From NCBI GenBank assembly GCA_021810565.1, contig JAJZIM010000007.1:1-64000 (forward strand): a DNA stretch of 64,000 bases, given 5' to 3'. The position numbers were made by a program, and so were the translations under genes. Positions 53,128 to 60,681 of this stretch are shown in pieces (the stretch's first letter is position 1; the number at the start of each line of letters is the position of its first letter). The notes beneath the pieces are model-generated. The model was not told the DNA's origin. It saw only the letters and a list, made by a program, of their open reading frames with translations, and did no database searches. The stretch is from Bacillota bacterium. Its GTDB lineage: Bacteria; Bacillota; Sulfobacillia; JAJZIM01.

Positions 53128-53374
53128 CGGTGGACTCATGGGAAGCCTTGCCCCACGTGGTTTTGTGCCTATTTTCAGGTCCTCCGAGTCCACCGGGTTC
53201 GTTTAAAGTGGTGGACCCGCTCGGGGCCAGTATTCATGCGGGTTCCAGGGCATTTTCAAAGCTTAGGAGTCCACCGGCTCGCCCCCAACGCCTCGGAGCG
53301 TTTGCATCGGTGGACTCCGAGCCGCCAAAAATGCCAACGAAGCCTTGCGCCATCAGCTTTTGTCCGCGTCCACC
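53128..53374. repeat. centromere-like repeat region (parC candidate)
   Basis: Six copies of the core GTCCACC/GGTGGAC in both orientations: 53128-53137, 53186-53195, 53208-53217, 53267-53277, 53308-53317 and 53368-53374. Four share GAGTCCACCG. The region has no gene, and separates parM from the ParR-like gene, as a ParR-binding centromere would. Confidence 0.7.
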
Positions 53375-53419
53375 ACCGAGGCCCGAACAGGTTGGGGGGA
53401 GGCCCCCAGCCCCCCGCCA

Positions 53420-54502
53420 TCACCGCGCAAGCTGCGTAGCCACCACGGCAAACCCCTTGGCGTTGGCCATCTGGGACATCGGCAGCACCGTCACCGGCCG
53501 GCCCAGCCGCTCCGTGAGGAGGTTCCCCAGCAGCGTACCGCCACCCCCCATGACCAGAATCGGCTGCAGGATGTCCAGGCGGTCCCGCCACTTGGTCCGC
53601 AGTCCCTCGTACACCGTCGTGGCCACCTCCTGGCATGCCTCCGCCAGGGCTTTGGACAGGTCCACGGACCTCCCCCGCCACCACGCCTGGGTGTTGCCGG
53701 AGGCCACCACGCCCTCGGCCAGCTCCAGGGGCAGTTCCCCCCCGGTGGCGGCGTGATACGCCTCGGCCACCAGTGCCGCTATCCTGTGGGTGCCCACCTC
53801 CAGGCTGCCGGACATGCCCTCGGCTATGTTGCGGGTTCTCAGGTCCAGAATCATGTAGTCGGTGGTGCCGTAGCCGATGTCCACCACTCCCGCCTCCGTG
53901 GCTCCCTCTCCCAGCACATTGCCCGGTATGCTGAGCGCATGGAAGATGCCCCCAGCCGCTTGTGGGAACACCCGGGCGGCAGCGATCCGGACGGACACCA
54001 CCCCCGGGAAGGGGCCGTCCTCGAACTCCACGTCCGCCTGGAAGCCCCGGAGCAACTCCTCCGCCGCCGCCCTGGACTTCTGATTGAAATGCCCCGGGGG
54101 ATCCCCGGTGGCCACCGCCAAGGAGGCGCTGGTGCCGCCGGAAGCCAGGGCGGCTGCCACCGCCAACAGTACCCGGGCGCCCTCATGCCGCCAGCGGTCC
54201 TGGTCGAGGGGCACTCCCGTGCCCCCGCCCCCCTCCAACCGGGCGAGGCTGCCTACGGCGTAGCGCCCCCGAGCGCTCGGGCCAGCCATCGTCACCCGGA
54301 AGCCATCCCGCAGTCTACCGTTGGGGGTCTCTCCGTCGCCGGTGAGGATGCTGGCCAGCCCCGAGGAGCGCATGAGCCGGGTGGTCAACGCGGGGAACAC
54401 GACCTCGCCTCCGGGACCCACCGCCTTCACGTAGCCGTAACCCAGATCGATGCCTACCGGGATCAGTTTCGCCCCCACAGGCTCGTTGCCGGTTGCGATC
54501 AT
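53420..54502 (-). CDS. parM: actin-like ParM/StbA family ATPase
   Basis: 360 residues. Phosphate-1 motif GIDLGYGYVKAV, phosphate-2 VVDIGYGTTDYMILD and adenosine motif PILVMGGGGTLLGN give an actin-fold ATPase of the ParM/StbA type. These polymers push plasmid copies apart. ATG 54502 is favoured by AAAGGAG nine bases upstream. The upstream region has an array of 11-bp repeats. It is unusual on a chromosomally integrated element. Confidence 0.87.
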   Translation of the reverse strand: MIATGNEPVGAKLIPVGIDLGYGYVKAVGPGGEVVFPALTTRLMRSSGLASILTGDGETPNGRLRDGFRVTMAGPSARGRYAVGSLARLEGGGGTGVPLDQDRWRHEGARVLLAVAAALASGGTSASLAVATGDPPGHFNQKSRAAAEELLRGFQADVEFEDGPFPGVVSVRIAAARVFPQAAGGIFHALSIPGNVLGEGATEAGVVDIGYGTTDYMILDLRTRNIAEGMSGSLEVGTHRIAALVAEAYHAATGGELPLELAEGVVASGNTQAWWRGRSVDLSKALAEACQEVATTVYEGLRTKWRDRLDILQPILVMGGGGTLLGNLLTERLGRPVTVLPMSQMANAKGFAVVATQLAR

Positions 54503-54547
54503 CCTGCCCATCTCCTTTTAATGGTTAACATGGAATTGGAAACAGCC

Positions 54548-54625
54548 GGTTCCAAGGTGGTTCTAGACGTGGTTCTAAGGCGGTTCTAATCCGAGTTTCC
54601 TTAGCGGTTCTAAGGTGGTTCTAAT
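54548..54625. repeat. helically phased GGTTCTA repeat array upstream of parM
   Basis: Six copies of GGTTC(T/C)A start at 54548, 54559, 54571, 54582, 54606 and 54617, with spacings of 11, 12, 11, 24 and 11 bases, one helical turn apart. It overlaps the 3' end of the gene at 54610 and lies 45 bases before parM. A protein-binding array (operator or centromere) is likely. Confidence 0.7.
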
Positions 54626-55356
54626 ACCGCCTGATCACCGACCGCCCCCCCTTTTGCGGCGTGCTTCCGCCGGGTATGCGGGCGGCGCGGCTTGCGAATT
54701 GGCAATTTGGCCGCCGCGAGCGCCCCCCGAAGCAGTGCCTGGGCTCCTTTCTGGGCGTATGACACTTGGGGCAGGACCAGCATCCCGGGGGCGGTTGTGG
54801 TGGGGGGCGACGCTCCGGGCAATGCCCTAATGCGGCTCGCCAAAGAAACAGCCTGGGGCCGGGATATGTGCAGCCACTGCTGCAGCAGTCGGGAGGAGTA
54901 CATTCCCCCGTGCTCCAGCACGGCGTTGATGGCGGTGGCGAAGAGGGGATCCGTCTGCGCCTCCTCCAGCCACGCCGGTCGGGGCGTGGTGACGGCTTCT
55001 ATCGCCGTGCGGATCTCCTCCCCGGGGATGGTCAATTTCCCCTCATCATTGGGCCGCGGGTACACCACTGCCCCGCCCAGGGCCCCCGCCACGGTGGCCA
55101 GCGTTCCGGCGTCCGGGGTGGGGTAGGCCAGGGCCACCAGTCCGCAGCCCTCCGCGTACACCTGGGCCAGCGGCGCGTAGGCCGCCTTCTCAATGCCCGC
55201 GGCCACCACCACGGCGGCGGGCTTTTCCCGGAACACCAGGGCCACCAGGTCCGGCACGGACGGGCTATTGGGCGTCACCACCTCATAGCCGTTGGCCGCA
55301 AGCCCGCGTTCCAGCGGGGGGAGCCGATCTTCCGGGGCCAGCACGGCAATCTTCAA
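54610..55356 (-). CDS. element protein with Rossmann-like N-terminus, unknown function
   Basis: 248 residues. Residues 1-85 begin MKIAVLAPEDRLPPLERGLA and look like a receiver or Rossmann-type sheet/helix repeat (AAVVVAAGIEKAAYAPLA). A helical segment (RLLQQWLHISRPQAVSLASR) could be a winged helix. The C-terminus is strongly basic (RKPRRPHTRRKHAAK). TTG 55356 has GGGAGG upstream. It lies between the translocase and parM, and may be a DNA-binding accessory factor. Confidence 0.65.
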   Translation of the reverse strand: MKIAVLAPEDRLPPLERGLAANGYEVVTPNSPSVPDLVALVFREKPAAVVVAAGIEKAAYAPLAQVYAEGCGLVALAYPTPDAGTLATVAGALGGAVVYPRPNDEGKLTIPGEEIRTAIEAVTTPRPAWLEEAQTDPLFATAINAVLEHGGMYSSRLLQQWLHISRPQAVSLASRIRALPGASPPTTTAPGMLVLPQVSYAQKGAQALLRGALAAAKLPIRKPRRPHTRRKHAAKGGAVGDQAVLEPP

Positions 55357-55359
55357 CCT

Positions 55360-57672
55360 CTACACCTCCCAGTCGTCGTCAGGGAAAGCCCCTGGGTTGT
55401 TGGTCCTCCCGGCCCCCCAGGGATCCGGGGGGGCGCCACGCGGATCTCGCGGTTCCTCGATACCAAAGATCGGGCCGGGGTTCGGGTCATGGGCGATGCA
55501 CCATTGGACCACGGCCCGGATCTCGTCCTCCGTCACCCAACCTGACTGAACTCGGACAGGCTCCTGGGCGCCGATGGGCTTCCAAAGGCCGTCCCCCTTG
55601 CCCGCCAGAAGCTCCGCGCCGGGTTCGTCCAAGGCCACGCTGCTTTCTGCCTGCGTCCCAACCGCGAAGGCCATGCGACTGGGCAGGTTCCCTCTGAGTA
55701 GCGTTGGCACGGCGTCCACGGTTGGCTTCTGGGTGGCCGCCACAAGATGTATCCCCGCTGCCCGGCCAAGCTGTGCTATCCGGGTAAGCGTATTGTCCAA
55801 CTCCGCCAGGGCTTCTTTCCCCAGGTATTGCTGGGTGGACAACCGTAGGTCGTAGAGCTCGTCCACGTGCAGCACGATCCGGGGCCACTCCTGCCCCAGG
55901 TGTGAAGTGTTATAGCTGCCAATGTTCTGGTTCTGAGCCGCCGCCAGGGCGGTGTAGCGCCGATCCATCTCCCGGGCCACCTTCTGTACGGCCTCCAGGG
56001 CAGCGGCTGGTTCCACGGCGGGCGGCATGGCCAGGTGCGGTAGGCCTGCCAGGAACGGGGCCAGGTCCACCCGCTTGGGATCAACAACCACCATACGTAA
56101 CTCTCGGGGGGTGTAACGGCAGATCAGCCCCACGATGTACCCACCCGAGAAGACTGACTTGCCGCTGCCGGTCGTGCCTGCTACCAAGAGGTGCGGCGCC
56201 ACGGCCAAGTCCGCCACCGTAGGCTGCCCGGAGGCATCCGCCCCCATAGGAATCAGCAGATCCCCCTGGACCCCCGGCAAGGCGGCCAACAAGGAGCGTA
56301 GCGCCACCACCTCCCGGTGCGGCCGAACCACCTCAGCGAGAAGCCCCTTTTGCTCAAACCGCAAGCCGGTCAACGCCCCGCCGGAGGCCACCATCAAATT
56401 GCCCGCCATGGATACCACGCGGGACGCCGGGACACCCCGCGGGTACTGCAGGCGCAGGCGCACAACGGTAGGCCCCACCCCGGCCACGGATACCCTGACC
56501 CCCTCAACCCCGAAGGATTGAATGGCGTCCGCCAAAACGCGGGCCAGGCGCTCCCCCTCCGCCCGTCTGCCTCGGCCACGCTTGGGGGCCGCAAGCAGCG
56601 ACAATGGCGGGCCGTCCGGGCGCAGCGCCTCCGGCTCCGGGTAGGGTACGGCTTCTGGTTCCTCGTTGACGACGGGTGCCACCTCGGGGATGGTGTCGCG
56701 AACCCTGACCACCAGGAAATCCGCGTTGACGGCAAGCTCGAATACCATGCCTTCCGGGAGGGCCGGGGGTGGGGCCAGGGACTTGAGCATGCCGGCATCG
56801 TTGATCAGCTGCCGCCAGAGCCGGTGGATGTTGTGGGAGTCGCCCCGGTACTGCGCCTCATCCTCCCGCGGCGTGTCCGGGACCAGCCAGGTCTCGAACA
56901 GCACGCCCCCCTGGGGCTCCTGGGTGCGCCACTTGAGTCCGGCCATGATGGTGACCGTGGTTTGGGCCGTGCCGCCGTTGGGGGTGTTTCGCGTGAAGGT
57001 CTTGCGCACTTGCCCGCCGGAACGGTCCATGTAGGCCGTGCCCTCCCGGGTGAGTTGCTTGATCCACCGCTTGGCCGCCCTTGTGGCCACCTTCCGCCGC
57101 GCCGCCGCCTCCTGGGCGCGAACAAATTCTTGGGACCATCTTTCCAACCGGGCAAGCCACTCGGGCTCAGCCTCTTTGGCCAACCCGAGCAGCAGGGCCA
57201 GCCTGCGCTTCAAGAGGTGCCACCAGCCATGGGGCATGTTCCGCACCCGTTGCTTCGCTTCGGGCGAGACGTCGGCGACGGCCGGCACGGCAGACGAAGG
57301 CCCGGCACCGCCTTCGGGCGCACGGGGGGCACGGGGGATCCGCATGGGCAACGGGGCGGCCACGCAGTCCCCCTCCTGTTGCGGCTCCGTACCACGGGGC
57401 CAGATGTCAGGGGCCTCCGGCCTTTTCAGCGCACGCCGAAGCAGGGGGCGCCAATAGGCCTGGCGCTCCCTGTTGTATAACTGCCAGTAGACCGGATTTT
57501 CGATGATCCCATGCGCCCATTGGACGATCTGGAAGATCTCCCGGCTGCCGCCCTGGTCGGGATGGGTCAACCGCAGGGCGCGCCTGACGGCGGCCTTCGC
57601 TTCCTCCTGTGAGCAGTGCGGCGGCAGGCGGAGCAGCTTGTGGAGATCGTAATCGGGGCGGTAGATGTTCAT
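55360..57672 (-). CDS. J-domain-FtsK/SpoIIIE-type DNA translocase fusion
   Basis: 770 residues. Residues 7-72 form a J domain: LHKLLRLPPHCSQEEAKAAV, the HPD motif at 37-39 and AHGIIENPVYWQLYNRER. A linker of about 300 residues follows. Residues 375-470 match the FtsK alpha domain (FGVEGVRVSVAG, GPTVVRLRLQ). The motor has Walker A GTTGSGKS (499-506), Walker B IVLHVDE (599-605) and LVAATQKPTVDAV. No winged-helix gamma domain is seen. It probably moves element DNA during conjugative transfer. Confidence 0.88.
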   Translation of the reverse strand: MNIYRPDYDLHKLLRLPPHCSQEEAKAAVRRALRLTHPDQGGSREIFQIVQWAHGIIENPVYWQLYNRERQAYWRPLLRRALKRPEAPDIWPRGTEPQQEGDCVAAPLPMRIPRAPRAPEGGAGPSSAVPAVADVSPEAKQRVRNMPHGWWHLLKRRLALLLGLAKEAEPEWLARLERWSQEFVRAQEAAARRKVATRAAKRWIKQLTREGTAYMDRSGGQVRKTFTRNTPNGGTAQTTVTIMAGLKWRTQEPQGGVLFETWLVPDTPREDEAQYRGDSHNIHRLWRQLINDAGMLKSLAPPPALPEGMVFELAVNADFLVVRVRDTIPEVAPVVNEEPEAVPYPEPEALRPDGPPLSLLAAPKRGRGRRAEGERLARVLADAIQSFGVEGVRVSVAGVGPTVVRLRLQYPRGVPASRVVSMAGNLMVASGGALTGLRFEQKGLLAEVVRPHREVVALRSLLAALPGVQGDLLIPMGADASGQPTVADLAVAPHLLVAGTTGSGKSVFSGGYIVGLICRYTPRELRMVVVDPKRVDLAPFLAGLPHLAMPPAVEPAAALEAVQKVAREMDRRYTALAAAQNQNIGSYNTSHLGQEWPRIVLHVDELYDLRLSTQQYLGKEALAELDNTLTRIAQLGRAAGIHLVAATQKPTVDAVPTLLRGNLPSRMAFAVGTQAESSVALDEPGAELLAGKGDGLWKPIGAQEPVRVQSGWVTEDEIRAVVQWCIAHDPNPGPIFGIEEPRDPRGAPPDPWGAGRTNNPGAFPDDDWEV

Positions 57673-58448
57673 GCGGCAGCCCCCACCAGCACCAGCAGTA
57701 CCCCCAGCATGACGACGCCCAGGTCAAACAGATATTCCCACCCCGTCCCCGTCGTGAACAGGGGCAGGATGCGGAAGTGCCGTCTTGTAATCGGCCAGAA
57801 GTAGGCCGCCCCCTCCCGGTTGAGCCCGTCGGCCAGGTCATGGAGGATCATCCCCCCGCCTATCCCCAGGGCCAGGGGAAGCAGCGCGGCTCCCGCCCCC
57901 CCGTACAGGAGGCCGGCCAGGAATCCGCCGCCGATGCTGGCGGGGCGCAGCCGGATCCGCAGTCGCAGGCTCCGACCTAGCCGAAGCGCCCCCAGCGTCC
58001 GGTTGGGCGACACCCCCACGGCCTTCAGCCCCTGCGCGAGAAGCGCCCCCACCACGGCGAACAGGACCGCATACCCGATCCCGTTTCCCACCAACAGGGC
58101 GGTGGCCGCCGGTGCGCCGTGGCCCACGAGGTATCGGTACACCGGCATGGCCAGTATGGCATCGAACAGCCGTCCCCCCAGGTACAACCCGGTGGCGGCC
58201 AGCCCCGCCGCGGCGATGCTGTGGGTCGGTCCCCGGTGCCCCAATTTCGCCAGCCCTTCGGCGGCCACGGCCTCCGTGATTCCGGTCCTCGCGGCGTAGG
58301 AGCCCTGCTTATCCAAATCCGGCAGCAGGGTTCCCACCGCCAGGCCGGCGCACGCCGGCAGCAGGACGGTCGGGGGCAGCTGGGGGGCGCGGAGGATCAG
58401 CGCCTCCGCGGCCACCAGCCCCGTCAGGAAGTGCGTTCTGCCCAACAT
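57669..58448 (-). CDS. YdjM-like membrane metal-dependent hydrolase
   Basis: 259 residues. Conserved MLGRTHFLTGLVAAE, LPDLDKQGS, HRGPTHSIAAAG and GGMILHDLADGLN supply the histidine/aspartate set of the LexA-regulated YdjM family, with about seven membrane segments. ATG 58448 has AGGGGAGG seven bases upstream. It is a cargo or accessory gene; the substrate is unknown. Confidence 0.85.
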   Translation of the reverse strand: MLGRTHFLTGLVAAEALILRAPQLPPTVLLPACAGLAVGTLLPDLDKQGSYAARTGITEAVAAEGLAKLGHRGPTHSIAAAGLAATGLYLGGRLFDAILAMPVYRYLVGHGAPAATALLVGNGIGYAVLFAVVGALLAQGLKAVGVSPNRTLGALRLGRSLRLRIRLRPASIGGGFLAGLLYGGAGAALLPLALGIGGGMILHDLADGLNREGAAYFWPITRRHFRILPLFTTGTGWEYLFDLGVVMLGVLLVLVGAAA

Positions 58449-58618
58449 TCCATGGCCTCCCCTCCATTTAAGGTGAGGTACAGGGTGTCTTGCCGCCGCA
58501 GCCACTCCCGGAATTCCCCGACGGAACCGCGGAAGTGGTACTCCGCCGACAGGGTCCGCCGCAAGAGCTCCGTGGCGTCCGTAAGTCCGGCGCCCCTGTC
58601 CCGCTCCTTCGGCATCAT
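58424..58618 (-). CDS. small element protein, unknown
   Basis: 64 residues, largely polar with VGEFREWLRRQDTLYLTLN. ATG overlaps the upstream stop (ATGA) and the 3' end overlaps YdjM by 25 bases, a tight operon arrangement. No family recognised. Confidence 0.55.
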   Translation of the reverse strand: MMPKERDRGAGLTDATELLRRTLSAEYHFRGSVGEFREWLRRQDTLYLTLNGGEAMECWAERTS

Positions 58619-59247
58619 GACTCGTCTCCCACGATGCCCAGGGCATCGGCGGCTTGGCGCACCCCGCGCAGGGCGGCGGCCACATCCGGAGCGCCGCCCC
58701 CCAACGCCCGCAGCGCCCGGGCAATCCCGGAGCGCACCCCGTCCATCGGATCATCGATGGCACGCATGAGCGGGAGCCGCCCGCCGCTGGCCATCCCCAG
58801 CGGTCCGTCATCCTCCTCCTCCGACCGGCAGCCGCCCATTCCCGCATAGCCGATGGAGTCGGCGAGCTCGCCGCCGTGCTCGTCCTCGATCCAGGCACGA
58901 ATTTTACAGAGGCCGCAGGAGGCGCACTCCTGCATGATGACGCGGTATCCATCGGCGCAGGTGGAGCGGATTTCACGCCACTCGTGCCCCACCACGGCGT
59001 CCATCGGGCAGGGCGGCTCCTTGGGGTCGGCCTGGACGTCCATCCAGTCCGGGCGCCCGCCGCCCGCCTCCCGGAGCTCCACGTGCACCATGATGGACTG
59101 GGACGCCCCCAGGGTGCCGGCCCATTCCAGGGCCAGGTCGAACGCCGCCATGCGGGCGGCCCGCAAATCCGCTGCCTCCACGTGGGTATGGCAGAACACT
59201 CTCCCGGGCACTCCTGCCGTCGTCATGCGCACCATGTAACTGGGCAT
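58615..59247 (-). CDS. element protein with cysteine cluster, unknown
   Basis: 210 residues. The N-terminal half resembles a small alpha/beta domain (FCHTHVEAADLRAARM), the middle has CSSTC-like CASCGLCKIRAW, and the C-terminus is acidic then helical. GAGGAGGAG precedes the ATG. A metal-binding site is possible. No function assigned. Confidence 0.6.
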   Translation of the reverse strand: MPSYMVRMTTAGVPGRVFCHTHVEAADLRAARMAAFDLALEWAGTLGASQSIMVHVELREAGGGRPDWMDVQADPKEPPCPMDAVVGHEWREIRSTCADGYRVIMQECASCGLCKIRAWIEDEHGGELADSIGYAGMGGCRSEEEDDGPLGMASGGRLPLMRAIDDPMDGVRSGIARALRALGGGAPDVAAALRGVRQAADALGIVGDES

Positions 59248-59276
59248 TTCTCTTACTCCTCCTCGCTATAACCTCT

Positions 59277-59588
59277 TTAAATGGGGATGGTTGACGAAGC
59301 GTTGTGGCGGTCTTTGAATAGCCTCCATTCCCGCAGCGCCCTTTCAGCGCATCCGCCGGCCCCGAGGGCGGTCCAATACTCGTAGGAAGCCCGCCACAGT
59401 TTCATGCGCGCCTCCACCAGTTCCGCGACGGTATGCCCGGATGCGGGCGCCAGGGGGGCCTCAAACCCGGCCAAATCCAACTGTTCCTCCAACAACGGCT
59501 TTACCTCCGCATCTATGCGGGCTTGGATGCGGCGCACCTCATTTAGCGCGGTGCCGTAGTTTTCAAAGCGGGACGTTGGGTATTGCAT
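59277..59588 (-). CDS. small helical element protein, unknown
   Basis: 103 residues, mostly helical with coiled-coil tendency (NEVRRIQARIDAEVKPLLEEQ). GGAGGTCTG precedes the ATG. It lies four bases from the SSB-like gene. No family recognised. Confidence 0.6.
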   Translation of the reverse strand: MQYPTSRFENYGTALNEVRRIQARIDAEVKPLLEEQLDLAGFEAPLAPASGHTVAELVEARMKLWRASYEYWTALGAGGCAERALREWRLFKDRHNASSTIPI

Positions 59589-59591
59589 CGT

Positions 59592-59861
59592 TCACAGACC
59601 TCCAATTCCCTGGCCGCGAATCTCGTCAGCAACGAGGCACCGTTTGCCGTTGCGCGTCTCGATTGATCCGCGGACCTCCACCACGAAACCCTTGGCGAGG
59701 TGCTCAGCGCACTTTTCAGCAAGGAGCCCGGTTGAACAGATCCGGATACGCTCCCCGCCGCCCTTGCCCGTCGTTACTAGGGAGAACTTTCCCAGTGGGG
59801 TGCCGGCACCCGTGTACCACAACTCGGGGTCCGCCGCGAGTCTGCCGATTACCACGGCCAT
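59592..59861 (-). CDS. single-stranded DNA-binding protein (SSB-like OB fold)
   Basis: 89 residues starting MAVVIGRLAADPELWYTGAG, with GTPLGKFSLVT and FVVEVRGSIETRNGKRCL, the OB-fold pattern of SSB. The acidic C-terminal tip of chromosomal SSB is absent. AAGGAGG precedes the ATG, which overlaps the upstream stop. Likely protects element ssDNA during transfer or replication. Confidence 0.85.
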   Translation of the reverse strand: MAVVIGRLAADPELWYTGAGTPLGKFSLVTTGKGGGERIRICSTGLLAEKCAEHLAKGFVVEVRGSIETRNGKRCLVADEIRGQGIGGL

Positions 59862-60094
59862 CAATCTGAACCTCCTTCCAACTGGGCTTCGACCCGATAC
59901 AGCATCGTCAGCACCGTCTCCGCCTCGCTGGCCTCCAGGTCCTCAAGCCGCGTCCAGTGATCCCCTATGGCGCAGTCGCACCAGTCGTGCACGTCTTCCA
60001 GGCTCCACGAAATGTAGTCCATCACGCCTCGGATTGCCTGCAGTTCCTCCCGGGTGGTCATCCGGGCCTCCGGCTCCTGCTCCAGCACCGCCAT
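59861..60094 (-). CDS. small element protein, unknown; first gene of leftward operon
   Basis: 77 residues with an acidic, tryptophan-containing segment (DYISWSLEDVHDWCDC). It follows a good ribosome site and lies 62 bases downstream of the -10 at 60156-60161. No family recognised. Confidence 0.6.
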   Translation of the reverse strand: MAVLEQEPEARMTTREELQAIRGVMDYISWSLEDVHDWCDCAIGDHWTRLEDLEASEAETVLTMLYRVEAQLEGGSD

Positions 60095-60155
60095 GACTCT
60101 TTACCCCCCTTTAGTTGATCCGAGCAACCCGCCCTTGGCCTCTTCCCTTGCCCTA

Positions 60156-60184
60156 AGTATAGACGATATTTCGGCTTATTTCAA
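60156..60184 (-). promoter_or_regulatory. leftward promoter of the element operon
   Basis: TTGAAA (60184-60179), a 17-base spacer, and TATACT (60161-60156). It would drive the run of genes from 60094 to 49964. An operator-like site covers its -10 and spacer. Confidence 0.8.
60160..60177. promoter_or_regulatory. operator-like site O1 (overlapping leftward promoter)
   Basis: TAGACGATATTTCGGCTT, a degenerate copy of the palindrome at 60254. It covers the end of the -10 and most of the spacer, so binding would block leftward transcription. Confidence 0.6.
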
Positions 60185-60253
60185 GGCCCATTTCCCTTGG
60201 TTTTCGCTCCCTCTTGCTCCCCAGCCTCGTCCCAGCTCCTCTGATCTTCTCCT

Positions 60254-60271
60254 TAGACGATTTCTCGTCTA
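60254..60271. promoter_or_regulatory. operator-like site O2 (perfect palindrome)
   Basis: TAGACGA-TTTC-TCGTCTA, perfect 7-bp arms, touching the -35 of the XRE gene promoter. Together with O1 it suggests control by the XRE repressor. Confidence 0.7.
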
Positions 60272-60300
60272 TTTACCGCGCTAGGTTTTCCTGCTACACT
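60272..60300 (+). promoter_or_regulatory. promoter of the XRE repressor gene
   Basis: TTTACC (60272-60277), a 17-base spacer, and TACACT (60295-60300) with TG one base before it (extended -10). Confidence 0.65.
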
Positions 60301-60353
60301 TGGAGGGGGCATGACGATGGCGATCCGTTGCCCTTTTGCCTGGAGGGATACCC

Positions 60354-60626
60354 ATGAACAGGTACATCGGCCGCGCCTTGCGCAAGCTGCGGGAGGACCA
60401 CGGGCTCTCCCAACAACATCTTGCGGATAAGATGCATACGGCCCGGACGACCATCAGCAGCATTGAGATGGATGTCTGTCAGCCCACGCTGGGCCACCTG
60501 TGGGCCATGGAAGAGGTGCTCGGCCTGCCGCATGGGGAGCTGACCCGGTTATCCTACCCTGAAGCCGAGCGGCTGCCTCGGGAGTCCAGGCGCAGGGGGA
60601 GACCTAAGCTCACGAGAGATCGGTAG
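60354..60626 (+). CDS. XRE-family repressor with C-terminal AT-hook-like end
   Basis: 90 residues. The helix-turn-helix is LSQQHLADKMHTARTTISSI, a Cro/CI-type HTH. The C-terminus RRRGRPKLTRDR has the GRP core of an AT hook. ATG has GGAGGG upstream. It is the only rightward gene of the element, and faces the leftward operon across 260 bases with two operator-like sites, a layout like a phage or ICE master switch. Confidence 0.85.
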   Translation: MNRYIGRALRKLREDHGLSQQHLADKMHTARTTISSIEMDVCQPTLGHLWAMEEVLGLPHGELTRLSYPEAERLPRESRRRGRPKLTRDR

Positions 60627-60652
60627 ATCCGAGCGGTTGCCCGCTGATCCAA

Positions 60653-60681
60653 GGCCAGGACTAATCCTGGCCCTGTTTTTT
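60653..60681 (+). terminator. terminator of the XRE gene
   Basis: GGCCAGGA-CTAA-TCCTGGCC then CTGTTTTTT on the plus strand. It overlaps the end of the convergent VirB4-like gene. Confidence 0.85.

Noticed and set aside
53128-53374. CRISPR array between parM and the ParR-like gene
   Set aside because: Repeats are short, occur in both orientations and have irregular spacing, which fits a centromere rather than CRISPR.
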